This document shows, piece after piece, positions 37,186-45,812 of a stretch of 64,000 bases of DNA (within the stretch, counting starts at the first letter, position 1; each line of letters begins with the position of its first letter). The translations under genes were made by a program, and so were the position numbers. This stretch comes from WSZJ01 sp964590435 (lineage in GTDB: Bacteria; Planctomycetota; MHYJ01; WSZJ01), in contig CAZPWT010000015.1 of NCBI GenBank assembly GCA_964590435.1, forward strand, positions 1 through 64,000, given 5' to 3'. Below the pieces are notes generated by a model. It saw only the letters and a program-made list of their open reading frames with translations. It was not told where the DNA came from and did not search any database.

Positions 37186-38004
37186 ATGAAAACAATCATC
37201 TGCCTGCTCCTGGCTCCCGCCGTGCTGCTCGCCGACGACCCCGCCATCGACTATGCGACGGTCCTCGAGAAGATTCGCAAGGGCTCCCCGAGTGATTGCA
37301 TGGAAGCGCTGGGGAAGCTGGCGCCCGGAAAGGAAGAACGGGCCGCAAAGCCGATCGCGATCCGCCTGGTGACAGAAACTGACGCGCAAACCAAGGCCGC
37401 GCTTCGCGAGTCCCTGGGCGCGTACAAGGGATCGGTGCTAGTTCAGGCCGTCAAGACGGGCCTTGAGACGAAGGGTGTGACGGATGAGTACCGCACCATG
37501 GCGCTCGAACTTCTCGGGCCGGAAAAGGGCGAAACGGCGATTCTTCTCGTGGGCAAGATCGCCTTCGAGAGCGAGATGAAGGCCATGCGCGAGGCGGGCC
37601 AGAAGACGATGGCCGGGTTCGGCGACGAGGCCGTGAAGTGCACTTCATCCTACGTCCGTTCCGCCGACCAGAAGATCGCGACAGAAGCGGTGGCGACGCT
37701 GCAGGCGATCGGGACCATCGAGGCCGGCAAGGCGCTGACGGGGTGCATGGCGGACGGCGGGGAGAAAGAGCTGAACCGGATCGCGAAGATCACGTCCAAG
37801 ACCCGAGACGATGCCGTGACCGCGCTGATCGCGATGGGGGATAACGCGGTGCCGGGATTGCTGCTGGGGCTCGACGGGCAGCTCTACCAGAAATGGTGTT
37901 CGTACGTCCTCCAGAAAATCAGCGGCGAATTCCATACGCAGAAAGACAAGGCAGGGTGGCTGGACTGGTGGAAGCGACACCAGGCGGAAAAGGCGGGAAA
38001 GTGA
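37186..38004 (+). CDS. exported HEAT-repeat-like protein
   Basis: 272 residues with a short signal peptide (TIICLLLAPAVLLADD). The rest is repeated helix pairs of HEAT type (AMREAGQKTMAGFGDEAVKCTSSYV, DAVTALIAMGDNAVPGLLLGL). No catalytic motif is seen; such proteins usually bind other proteins. Three cysteines are scattered. It starts 23 bases after the ceramidase-like gene and ends four bases before the next gene, so it is probably in one operon. Confidence 0.8.
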   Translation: MKTIICLLLAPAVLLADDPAIDYATVLEKIRKGSPSDCMEALGKLAPGKEERAAKPIAIRLVTETDAQTKAALRESLGAYKGSVLVQAVKTGLETKGVTDEYRTMALELLGPEKGETAILLVGKIAFESEMKAMREAGQKTMAGFGDEAVKCTSSYVRSADQKIATEAVATLQAIGTIEAGKALTGCMADGGEKELNRIAKITSKTRDDAVTALIAMGDNAVPGLLLGLDGQLYQKWCSYVLQKISGEFHTQKDKAGWLDWWKRHQAEKAGK

Positions 38005-38008
38005 GGCG

Positions 38009-38572
38009 ATGACCGAAGATGAGAGTGACGTGATTCGCACGTTTGTCCGGGGGGGATTCGAGTCCGCCGAACGGATTGTGGAGATCCTGTGCGAGGAGGC
38101 GTACGACCCCGGGGAGCCGGCGCGCGCCGAGGTTGCAGCCGCCGTCGCGAAGGAAATCGCCGCGCTGCAGCGGGAACAAGCGGCGTGGCCCGAGGTGACC
38201 GACTGCGACCGGTTGACCGACGCCTTCCGCGACCTGAACCGCAAGGGGATCATCGCGCTCGAGAACGCCGGCTACACCCAGAGCGACGGATACAGCGACG
38301 TGCGGGAGGCCTGGGACGACCTGCCGCGCAAGTCCGGCGTCATCGGCTACTGCTTCTACCACGGCCAGGACCTGGAGCGGGCCGTCGCGGGCGAAGGCCT
38401 TTTCCTCGCCTTCGGCCCGATCGACCCCGCGAAGGAAGAAACCGAGGGCCCGCGCGTCGGGAGGATGATCGTGGAGGAACTCGCCCTCAACGACCTTGCC
38501 GCCGAATGGGACGGCACCTTCTCGAAGCGGATCCACATCCCGCGGCTCGACTGGAAAAAGCGGCGGCCCTAA
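38009..38572 (+). CDS. DUF6891-like cytoplasmic protein
   Basis: 187 acidic residues with no signal peptide. The central pattern GIIALENAGYTQSDGYSDV, then GVIGYCFYHGQDLERAVAGEGLFLAFG, matches proteins I recall as DUF6891. Their function is unknown; they often occur singly in varied contexts. It starts four bases after the HEAT-like gene and ends seven bases before the convergent hydrolase gene. Confidence 0.75.
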   Translation: MTEDESDVIRTFVRGGFESAERIVEILCEEAYDPGEPARAEVAAAVAKEIAALQREQAAWPEVTDCDRLTDAFRDLNRKGIIALENAGYTQSDGYSDVREAWDDLPRKSGVIGYCFYHGQDLERAVAGEGLFLAFGPIDPAKEETEGPRVGRMIVEELALNDLAAEWDGTFSKRIHIPRLDWKKRRP

Positions 38573-38579
38573 ATAGCCC

Positions 38580-40580
38580 CTACATCTTCCCTTCCGCGTC
38601 GGTCGCCCGCGTCTGCACCTGGTTGTCCGCCGGGAACTTCGCCTTGATCGGCGCGATCGCGGGCTTGAGCTTGGGTTCCTTGAATCCGGGAAGCGCGTCG
38701 AGGATCACGAGCGCCGCCTTCTTGCGGGCGCCCTCCGGGTCGTAACCCGTGCTGAACTTGGGAAGATCCGTCGCGAGCAGGATCTTGCGGATCGCGATCG
38801 TGTCGACGAGCCCGGCGACCCGCGCTTCCCCGAGCGCCGCCATCGCGGCGACATAGGACGCGTTGAGCGCCTGGTAGTCTTCCCACTGCTGGATTTCGGC
38901 CTTTTTCAGCTCCTTGTCGAACTCCTTCGCAAACGCTTCGAGGGCGGCGGCGATCGCGAGGGCGTCCTTCTTCTCGCCGACGAGCGCCAGCGAATCGGCC
39001 GCGGCCTTGCGGACCGTGAGCAGCTTGTCGTTGAGCGCCTTGACCAGCGCACCCGCCGCCGCGGGGTCCTTGAAGGCGCCGAGCACGCGCGCCGCCTGGA
39101 TCCGGGCGTCCTCCGTCGACTGCGGCGTGAGCAGCGTCTTGGACATCGCCGTCATCGCCGCCTTGTCCTTCATCTCGATCAGCTTGTTCGCGGCCCGCGT
39201 CCCGCGCGTCCCTCCCAGCTCGACGTCCGCGCACAGCGACGCCACGTCGTTCCCGCCCTTCCCCGCCGCCTCGTTCGGGAAATACACCAGCTCGTCGGGC
39301 CAGAGCGGCTCCGCGAAGCTCGGGCGCGTGCCGTGCACCGGCTCGGGGCCCTTCGCCCCGCGCTTCATCAGGTGGTGCCGCTTGAAATACAGCAGCGCGT
39401 CGTTCACGACCTCGATCGGCCAGCCGTGCTTGGCGTCCTTGTACTCGGTGTAGATGAAGTCCGCCTTCTGCTTCTGAAGCACCTGAGCCGCCCCGCGGTC
39501 GTCGCCGACGCCGACCTGCGGGTCGTCCTCCGAGTGGTAGATGTACATCCCGCACCCGTTCTGGTGCGCCTTGAGCGCGTTGCCGCCGCCGCTTCCCGCC
39601 GCCGGCGCGAACGCCGCCCACCGGTCGGAGTACGCCGGCCCGAAATACCACGTCCCCATCCCGCCGCGCGAGTGCCCGATCATGTAAACGCGATTCATGT
39701 CCACGTTGTAGAGCAGCTCCACCTCCGCGATGAACGACAGCACGTAGTCGTCCGCGTGGCCGGTCCACGGAAGCGGCTCCGCCGTCGGGCAGACGACGAT
39801 GCACCCCCACTTGGGCGCTTCGACGAGGAAGTGCTTGATGAAGTCCTTGCCGTTGCCGATGCCGCCGAGGCCGTTGACGGTGCCGTGGAGGCCGACGAGA
39901 AGCGGGTAGGCGCGGTGCGGGTCGTAGTCCTCGGGAACCCAGACCGAGTATTTGCCGCTGGACTTCCGCGTGTTGTAGGTCAGCCGGACGTCCTCCTGGA
40001 GCCCCTTCGGCTGCTGCAGCGAACGGGCGACGCGGTCGAAGTACTGTTTCGGCAGCGTCACGCCGTAGGTCGTCTTCCACCCTTCGTACGTCGTCTTGCG
40101 CATCGCGTCGTCGAGCGCGCCGTAGTCGGCGATCTTCGGGCGCAGGTCGCCGTTCGAGAGCGGGTGCGCCTTGAGGAGCTTGTCGGCGTCGGCGCCGAGC
40201 AGCCCGCGCGCCTCGGCGTCGGAAGGGTTCGAGGCCAGCACCCGGAACGCTTCTTCTTTCGCCTCGACGTCCAGCTTGTTGGCGACGCAGAACTTCATGA
40301 GCGTCGCGTGGTCCGGCTGGGCGACGCTCGCCTTCTCCCAGTAATCGCGCAGCGGGTCCGGCGGCGTGATCACCACCTGCGTCACCTGCCCCTTGTCGAA
40401 CTTCTTGACCCCCCAGCTCATGGCGGGCATCGAAGAGTTGTAGGTGTTGATCACCACCTCGGTGTCCGTGTTCACGGTCACCTTCCCCTCGACGACGGTG
40501 CGGTCCTTGAGCGTGACCGTGTCGGCGAAGACGGCGGCGGCGAGCGACAGGGCCAGAGTGGACAGCGTGGCGCGGCGCAT
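38580..40580 (-). CDS. exported alpha/beta hydrolase (esterase/peptidase type)
   Basis: 666 residues. A signal peptide (LSTLALSLAAAVFAD) and an SH3-like N-terminal strand region (TVTLKDRTVVEGKVTVN) precede an alpha/beta hydrolase domain at about 205-400: oxyanion strand YPLLVGLHG, nucleophile S304 in IGHSRGGMG, D353 after HSED, and H385 in AKHGWP. The tail (about 430-666) is helical, HEAT-like. It resembles dienelactone-hydrolase/PHB-depolymerase-type exported esterases. GGAGG eight bases before ATG 40580 sets the start. Confidence 0.87.
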   Translation of the reverse strand: MRRATLSTLALSLAAAVFADTVTLKDRTVVEGKVTVNTDTEVVINTYNSSMPAMSWGVKKFDKGQVTQVVITPPDPLRDYWEKASVAQPDHATLMKFCVANKLDVEAKEEAFRVLASNPSDAEARGLLGADADKLLKAHPLSNGDLRPKIADYGALDDAMRKTTYEGWKTTYGVTLPKQYFDRVARSLQQPKGLQEDVRLTYNTRKSSGKYSVWVPEDYDPHRAYPLLVGLHGTVNGLGGIGNGKDFIKHFLVEAPKWGCIVVCPTAEPLPWTGHADDYVLSFIAEVELLYNVDMNRVYMIGHSRGGMGTWYFGPAYSDRWAAFAPAAGSGGGNALKAHQNGCGMYIYHSEDDPQVGVGDDRGAAQVLQKQKADFIYTEYKDAKHGWPIEVVNDALLYFKRHHLMKRGAKGPEPVHGTRPSFAEPLWPDELVYFPNEAAGKGGNDVASLCADVELGGTRGTRAANKLIEMKDKAAMTAMSKTLLTPQSTEDARIQAARVLGAFKDPAAAGALVKALNDKLLTVRKAAADSLALVGEKKDALAIAAALEAFAKEFDKELKKAEIQQWEDYQALNASYVAAMAALGEARVAGLVDTIAIRKILLATDLPKFSTGYDPEGARKKAALVILDALPGFKEPKLKPAIAPIKAKFPADNQVQTRATDAEGKM

Positions 40581-40654
40581 GCGAAGCGCCTCCAAGGCGA
40601 GGGGGCCTCATCTAAGCGGACTCGCGCGGAAAACTCAACGACCAAAGACGACGA

Positions 40655-40687
40655 CGCGCCGGGAGGCGCGGAAAGCCTCCCGGCGCG
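40655..40687 (-). terminator. hairpin after the zinc-ribbon membrane protein gene
   Basis: Perfect 13-bp stem (40655-40667 with 40675-40687), 7-base loop, only a weak T-rich run beyond it on the minus strand. It lies nine bases after the stop of the 40696-42159 gene. Confidence 0.6.
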
Positions 40688-40695
40688 ACGAGTTC

Positions 40696-42159
40696 CTACG
40701 CCAGCCCGAGCAGCTTCAGCACCGCCATCACGAGGAACGCGGCGCCGAACACCTTGGCGACCGTGCCGAGCACGGCGGTCACGACCGCCTGAAGGACGTC
40801 GATGTCGTAGACCTTCATCAGGGCGAAGAGCTGGAGCCCGAGGCCGTAGAACAGCAAGGCGGCCTGGAGCCAGATCTGGAGCTTGAGCGGAGTGAGGAGC
40901 GTGAAGAATTGGAGGAAGTTCGAGAAGCCGGTGAGGTACGCCATGGTGACGAACATGAGCATGATCCCGCCGCCTCCGCCGAGCATCTGGGCGGCGGCGG
41001 TGAAAATCGCGGCGGAGATCACCAGCCCCACGACGTTGACCGCGATGGCGGCGAAGATCCCCGCGCCTCCCAGCGCCGCGCCGAGGAGCCCGGTCGACGG
41101 CTTGTCCTCCGTCACCGGGAGGCCCTTCGCCTTCGCCGATTCCAGGATGCGGGCCCGGCGGTCCTCGAGGACGAGCCGGCCCCAGCCGGGCTGGTGCGTC
41201 CAGGTGAAATGGAACCCGCAGCGCGTGCAGCCGAGGTCGCCGGCCTGCGTCCCCGGGCGGCAGGCCATCGAAAAGATGAACGAGGAGCTTCCCTCGCGCC
41301 CGGCGGGGACCTGCGCGACCAGTTCGCCCTCGGTCGCGCCTTTCTTCATCTCGTACCACTCGTCCCCCGGCGGGTTGCCGTGCGACGGCGTGCGTCCGAG
41401 CTTCGCCTTCCCGATCGCCGCCCGCGTGCGGCCAAGTTCCATCACCTGGAGTCGCACGGTGAAGAGCTTCCCCGCCTCGACGGGGCCGAGGGGCTCGAGG
41501 AGGCGGTAGGAGAGAGGCTCTCCCCACTCCGCGATCCCCTGCGGAGGAGACTTCGCGTCCACCCAGTCCTTCGGCAGAACGGCGTCGACGTGGTGCACCC
41601 GCTCGATCTCCTCGACCTGGTGCTGCATCTCCGCGTTCCGGTCCGGCCGCGCCGCGAACGCCGCCGCGACCGCGACGGCGATGAACGACGCGGCGTAGAA
41701 GATCGCGCCCTTCGCGAGCATCTCCTGCCGCGAGAAGATCGCGCCGAAAAGTTCCATGGTGTGAAGCGGCGTCAGGAGGACGCCGAGGGTCATTTTCCAG
41801 AACCCGATCGTTTCGGCTTCGGTGTCGTCGTGCGTGGCGACGATGCGGGAGCTGAGGGGTTTGCGTGAGATGCCGGCATCGAGGGGCAGGCCGGTCACGA
41901 GGTTAACGCCGCAGGCGACGCAGAGGACGGCGTCGGGCTCGTACTGGGTGCCGCACTTCGGGCACGGCGGACTCGGGGACCGCTCGGCGGACGGGGCTGA
42001 CTCGTCGGCCATTTCGAGCGGAGCGGAGGAAGCGCCGACGGCGACCGGGGCAGGGACGCGCACGGAGGCGCCGCAGCGAGGGCATTTCCCTGCGGCTCCG
42101 GCCTTGGATTCCGGGACGCGGAGGGTGTGACCGCAGGAGCAGGGGAAGGTGATGGACAT
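40696..42159 (-). CDS. zinc-ribbon membrane protein, YIP1-like
   Basis: 487 residues. Two N-terminal zinc ribbons (CSCGHTLRVPESKAGAAGKCPRCG and CPKCGTQYEPDAVLCVACG) precede a membrane helix near residue 165, a soluble segment with a further CTRCG, and about four membrane helices near the C-terminus (YIP1-like). Such proteins are common in planctomycetes and have no assigned function. A strong GGAGG nine bases before ATG 42159 and a canonical promoter upstream support the start. Confidence 0.83.
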   Translation of the reverse strand: MSITFPCSCGHTLRVPESKAGAAGKCPRCGASVRVPAPVAVGASSAPLEMADESAPSAERSPSPPCPKCGTQYEPDAVLCVACGVNLVTGLPLDAGISRKPLSSRIVATHDDTEAETIGFWKMTLGVLLTPLHTMELFGAIFSRQEMLAKGAIFYAASFIAVAVAAAFAARPDRNAEMQHQVEEIERVHHVDAVLPKDWVDAKSPPQGIAEWGEPLSYRLLEPLGPVEAGKLFTVRLQVMELGRTRAAIGKAKLGRTPSHGNPPGDEWYEMKKGATEGELVAQVPAGREGSSSFIFSMACRPGTQAGDLGCTRCGFHFTWTHQPGWGRLVLEDRRARILESAKAKGLPVTEDKPSTGLLGAALGGAGIFAAIAVNVVGLVISAAIFTAAAQMLGGGGGIMLMFVTMAYLTGFSNFLQFFTLLTPLKLQIWLQAALLFYGLGLQLFALMKVYDIDVLQAVVTAVLGTVAKVFGAAFLVMAVLKLLGLA

Positions 42160-42196
42160 GGGGCGGGCCTCCACGGGAAGGAATTGTTGTATTACA

Positions 42197-42335
42197 GACA
42201 TAACTAAGTGTATGACATGAATGTTGAGGGTCAAGGGTCGAGGCGTTATTTATGTCATATTTTTAATATGACGCAAATGCATAGCGCGCCGTTACTTATG
42301 TTGCGCGGCCGACACATGCGACAACGCGTATGACA
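42197..42335. promoter_or_regulatory. AT-rich intergenic region with repeated TATGACA boxes
   Basis: TATGACA or close variants occur at 42211-42217, 42253-42259 (reverse), 42267-42273 and 42329-42335, plus a partial GACATA at 42197-42202. GTCATAT 42254-42260 and ATATGAC 42266-42272 form a perfect 7-bp inverted repeat around TTTTA. The composition is far lower in GC than elsewhere. It is probably a multi-site operator for the zinc-ribbon gene. Confidence 0.45.
42207..42234 (-). promoter_or_regulatory. sigma70-type promoter of the zinc-ribbon gene
   Basis: On the minus strand, TTGACC (42234-42229), a 16-base spacer and TACACT (42212-42207). This leaves a leader of about 40 nt. Confidence 0.5.
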
Positions 42336-42341
42336 AAAATT

Positions 42342-43814
42342 CTACCGGGAGCCGCCCGACATGCGAAGGACCCGCGCCGCCGCCTCCACTCCCGACTGCA
42401 GCGCGCCTTCCATGTACCCGACGAACGCCGGGCACAGGTGCTCCCCCGCAAACTGCACGCGCCCCGCGCCTTCCCGCAGCCGCGGCGCAACCGTCGTCAG
42501 CTCCCCCGGCGCCGGAAACGCATACCCCATCCCCGTCCACAAGTCCGCCGGCCAGTCCATGAACAGGTATTTCCGGAAATGCTCCGGGAACGCCGGCCAC
42601 AGGGCCGTCAATTCCGCCGAGTATTTTTCCTCCCGGCCGTCGCGCCCGAACGCCCGGCACGCCTCCGCAGCAGGACCGCCCGAAAACGCCGCCAGGCACG
42701 CCCCGTCCCCCTTCTCCTGCCCGTCCGTCGCATTCCAGGTTTCCGAGACCGGCCCGTCAGTCACCGCGTCCGGTGATCCACCCGACTCACGCCAGAACGA
42801 GCGGTCCAGCGCCGCGAGGTACTTCACCACGACGCCTCCCTGCGGCGACAAACCCTCGGGCAGCGCCGGCTCGAACGCGATCTTCGCCCACACCGCCGGC
42901 GGCACCGCCACCACCACCCAGTCCGCCTCGATCCGCGTCAGGTCCGCCAGCTTCACCACGACGCCGCCCGCCGTCGCGTCCACCTTCACCGCGGGCACCC
43001 CTAGCCTCACTCGCCCCGCCCCGATCGCGTCCGCCAGCTTCTGCGCCAACTGCTGGTTTCCCCCCGCACACCGGAACACCTCGCTGTCCGTCCAGTACTT
43101 CGCCAGCCCCCCGCCCTTCACCATCGCGAGGTTCCCCAGCCAGCTCTGCTTCTCCACCGCGACTCCGTTGTCCCCCGCCAGTTGCCGGCGCAACTCCCGC
43201 TTCGCAAGCACCCCTGCCTCGAGCCCCTCGATCGCCTCCGCCGTCGTCCATGCGTCGAGCGCCGCCGCCCCTTTCGTCAGCCACGGGGATGCCGCGTCGA
43301 CCGGCCCCGCCTGCTGATTGATCGCGGGAAGCGCCGCTTCGAACTCCTCCCAGAGCGCTTCCTGCTGCTTCGGCGTCAGCAGCTTCCCCTCGAATCGCAC
43401 CGGGGCCTCGCCTTCTTCCTCGGTGACGTCGAGCATCGTGAGTCCGAAGGCTTTCGCGTAGGCCATCCAGAGCGGGTGATTGGAGCCGATGAGCTCGCCG
43501 CCGGCCTCGACGTTCTTGCCCGGGACGAGGTCGCGCCGGCTGAGGACCCGGCCGCCGACCCGGTCCTTGGCTTCGACGACAGTCACGTCCCAGCCTTTCA
43601 AAGCGAGTTCGTGGGCGCAGGCGAGGCCGGCGAACCCGGCGCCGATGATGCAGGCGCGCGGCGCGCCCGGCACGCCGTGGTCCGCCCCGCCGGAGCAGGC
43701 GGAGAGCAGCAGCCCCGTTGCGCCGGCGAGCGACACCTTCAGCGCCTCACGCCGGGTAATCCGGGCCTCCGGGTGAAACCGGTCGTGCAGCCTTGCGATC
43801 AGCGAGCGCGCCAT
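42342..43814 (-). CDS. FAD-dependent amine oxidase family protein
   Basis: 490 residues. Signal region ITRREALKVSLAGATGLLLSACSGG combines a twin-arginine-like motif with a lipobox, so it is exported and possibly lipid-anchored. The FAD dinucleotide fold ACIIGAGFAGLACAHELALKGWDVTVVEA, then RVGGRVLS, and the C-terminal FAGEHLCPAFVGYMEGALQSG are typical of flavin monoamine oxidases. It oxidises an amine to an aldehyde with H2O2 formation; the substrate is unknown. It starts seven bases after the stop of the substrate-binding/OmpA gene, in the same operon. Confidence 0.9.
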   Translation of the reverse strand: MARSLIARLHDRFHPEARITRREALKVSLAGATGLLLSACSGGADHGVPGAPRACIIGAGFAGLACAHELALKGWDVTVVEAKDRVGGRVLSRRDLVPGKNVEAGGELIGSNHPLWMAYAKAFGLTMLDVTEEEGEAPVRFEGKLLTPKQQEALWEEFEAALPAINQQAGPVDAASPWLTKGAAALDAWTTAEAIEGLEAGVLAKRELRRQLAGDNGVAVEKQSWLGNLAMVKGGGLAKYWTDSEVFRCAGGNQQLAQKLADAIGAGRVRLGVPAVKVDATAGGVVVKLADLTRIEADWVVVAVPPAVWAKIAFEPALPEGLSPQGGVVVKYLAALDRSFWRESGGSPDAVTDGPVSETWNATDGQEKGDGACLAAFSGGPAAEACRAFGRDGREEKYSAELTALWPAFPEHFRKYLFMDWPADLWTGMGYAFPAPGELTTVAPRLREGAGRVQFAGEHLCPAFVGYMEGALQSGVEAAARVLRMSGGSR

Positions 43815-43821
43815 GGGCCCC

Positions 43822-45528
43822 TCATTCGACCGTGAACCACTGGGCCTCCACGCGCCGGTTCTTTTCCGCATCCACCCCGGCCGGCTCTTCCCATCCACGC
43901 CCGACCGTTTCAATCCTCGAAGCGTCGCACGCCAGCGACTCCACCAGCACGCGCTTGATTTCGGCCGCCCGATTCTTCGACAGCTCCATCGCCTTCAGCG
44001 CCATCTGCCTCACGAACGATTCCCCGCCCTGCTTGCGGAACTCCCCGATCATCGCGTTGTCGACATGCCCACGCAGCAGGATCGTCGAGCCCGGGCTGAT
44101 GCGCAGCAGGTCGCGAAGCGCGTTGAGGTTCTTGGTGTTTTCAGGACTGCCCACGTCGAGCCTGGCGGAGTTGGGCTCGAAGAGAAACCGGATGTCCTTG
44201 CTGAGGAGAGGATCGCCCTCGACGGCGGAGGGCGCGGTGGAGCGGATCGGCGCGATGGAGATCTTCTGGTCCTTGTAGGTTCCCTCGGCATCGATCGCCT
44301 TGAGCGCGGTGAGGTCGACAAAGCGATCGCCGTCGACGGGGCTGCGGATGAGCGCCGGGCCGTAGGCGTAGATGGAAGAAGAGTAGATCCCGCCGAAGCT
44401 GCCGGCCGCGTCGATCTGCCCGGAGAAGAACGCGAGGTTCTCGGGAAGGTTGGCGAGGTGGACCTTGGCGAGTTCCGCCGTGGCTTTCTCGCGGTTCCAT
44501 TTGAAAGCCCCTGCGACGACGTCGATGACCGCCGCAGGCGTGTCGCGAACCAGCCGGTTCCCCTCGAGCAGCCCGTGCGTGAGCCCCTTCACCATCTCGG
44601 GGTGCTGCTGGGCGAACCCGCGATTCACGACGAGCACGTCGGCGACGATGAGCAGGTTGCGGTTCGTCGCGAGCACGACCGCCTTGCCGCCGCTCTGTTG
44701 CGCGACCTCGTTGGTCTTCGGCGCCCAGCCGACGAACCCGGCGAGACGCGACCGCCCCGCCTTGAGCTCGGCAAGGAACACGTCTCCCGCCGCGAAGCCG
44801 TCCTCGCAGTACACCAGGTTCAGCGAGTCCGCGTCCGGCGCCTCCTGCAACCCGCCCAGCATCTTCACGGGCATCCCCGCTTCCTGCGCGAGATACCGCA
44901 CGAAGAAGTCGGCCTCCGTGAACTGCGCCGTCGCCAGCGTCCGCCCGCGCAGCTGGTTGATCCGCTTGATGTCGCTTCGCACGACGACGCCGTCCGCGCC
45001 GCGCGAGTACCCGATCAGCGCGGGGACGTTGACCTCGTACTGGCGCCCGTAAACGGCGAGCACGTCCGCCGTGGTCGCCGAAGCGGCGAGGCGGCCGGAG
45101 TTGAGCGCGTTCCAGGACTCGGCCTCGCTCAGCGTGATCTTGAGACGGAAGCCGTATTTTTTCGCAAAGATCGAGTCGGGCGACGGCGCGAGCCCGCCGT
45201 TGGCGGCGATGAGGCCCGCGTACCCCGCGTATTCGCTGAGCTCGATCTCGACGACGCCGTCCTTCGGCTGGTACGCGGCGGCCGCGGCAAGGCGCGGGAT
45301 CTCGTTCTGCGTTTCGACGACGCCCTCCGGCACGGGCGCGGAAAGATCCGCCGGGTCCGGGGGCGGGGCCTTTGCCGGACCCGCGACGGGCTGCGAAGGG
45401 CCGTCCGCGGGTTGCGGCTTTGCCTTGTCGCGCGTCAGCATCCAGATTCCGGAGCCGACGAGCCCGAGCACGACGAGGACGACGAAGAACTTCCCGAGAC
45501 CGGTCAGGCGCTGCGACGAATCGTTCAT
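43822..45528 (-). CDS. ABC-type substrate-binding domain fused to OmpA domain
   Basis: 568 residues. A membrane anchor (about 14-31) and proline-rich linker precede a periplasmic substrate-binding domain of the SsuA/NMT1 type (about 95-410). A C-terminal OmpA/MotB peptidoglycan-binding domain follows (IRFLFEPNSARLD, LLRGHVDNAMIG, NRAAEIKRVLV, VGRGWEEP). The fusion would hold a ligand sensor at the cell wall instead of delivering to a permease. No permease or ATPase is adjacent. The downstream amine oxidase may act on the same ligand; that is inference. Confidence 0.88.
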   Translation of the reverse strand: MNDSSQRLTGLGKFFVVLVVLGLVGSGIWMLTRDKAKPQPADGPSQPVAGPAKAPPPDPADLSAPVPEGVVETQNEIPRLAAAAAYQPKDGVVEIELSEYAGYAGLIAANGGLAPSPDSIFAKKYGFRLKITLSEAESWNALNSGRLAASATTADVLAVYGRQYEVNVPALIGYSRGADGVVVRSDIKRINQLRGRTLATAQFTEADFFVRYLAQEAGMPVKMLGGLQEAPDADSLNLVYCEDGFAAGDVFLAELKAGRSRLAGFVGWAPKTNEVAQQSGGKAVVLATNRNLLIVADVLVVNRGFAQQHPEMVKGLTHGLLEGNRLVRDTPAAVIDVVAGAFKWNREKATAELAKVHLANLPENLAFFSGQIDAAGSFGGIYSSSIYAYGPALIRSPVDGDRFVDLTALKAIDAEGTYKDQKISIAPIRSTAPSAVEGDPLLSKDIRFLFEPNSARLDVGSPENTKNLNALRDLLRISPGSTILLRGHVDNAMIGEFRKQGGESFVRQMALKAMELSKNRAAEIKRVLVESLACDASRIETVGRGWEEPAGVDAEKNRRVEAQWFTVE

Positions 45529-45812
45529 CGAAGGGCCCCCGCGAATGGGCGAGTCACCGCCCGGTGAGCGCGCCATGATACGACAATCGCCGCGCAGGCG
45601 AAGCGCACCCGATGTTTTTATTTCGCGCGATTGCCGGCCGCGCGGGACGCCTATCGGCGCCCGGCCATCGCCGGGGATGGGGTCGCCTCAACTTATTGGC
45701 ACACATCGGCTTGCGAACTGCGAAATACTTCACCTTTCCGCGCAACTCCACGCACCTACGGGGGTTCAGACCTCTGTTCCGGACCCCGCTCTTCGTTACC
45801 GAAAGGTTGCTC

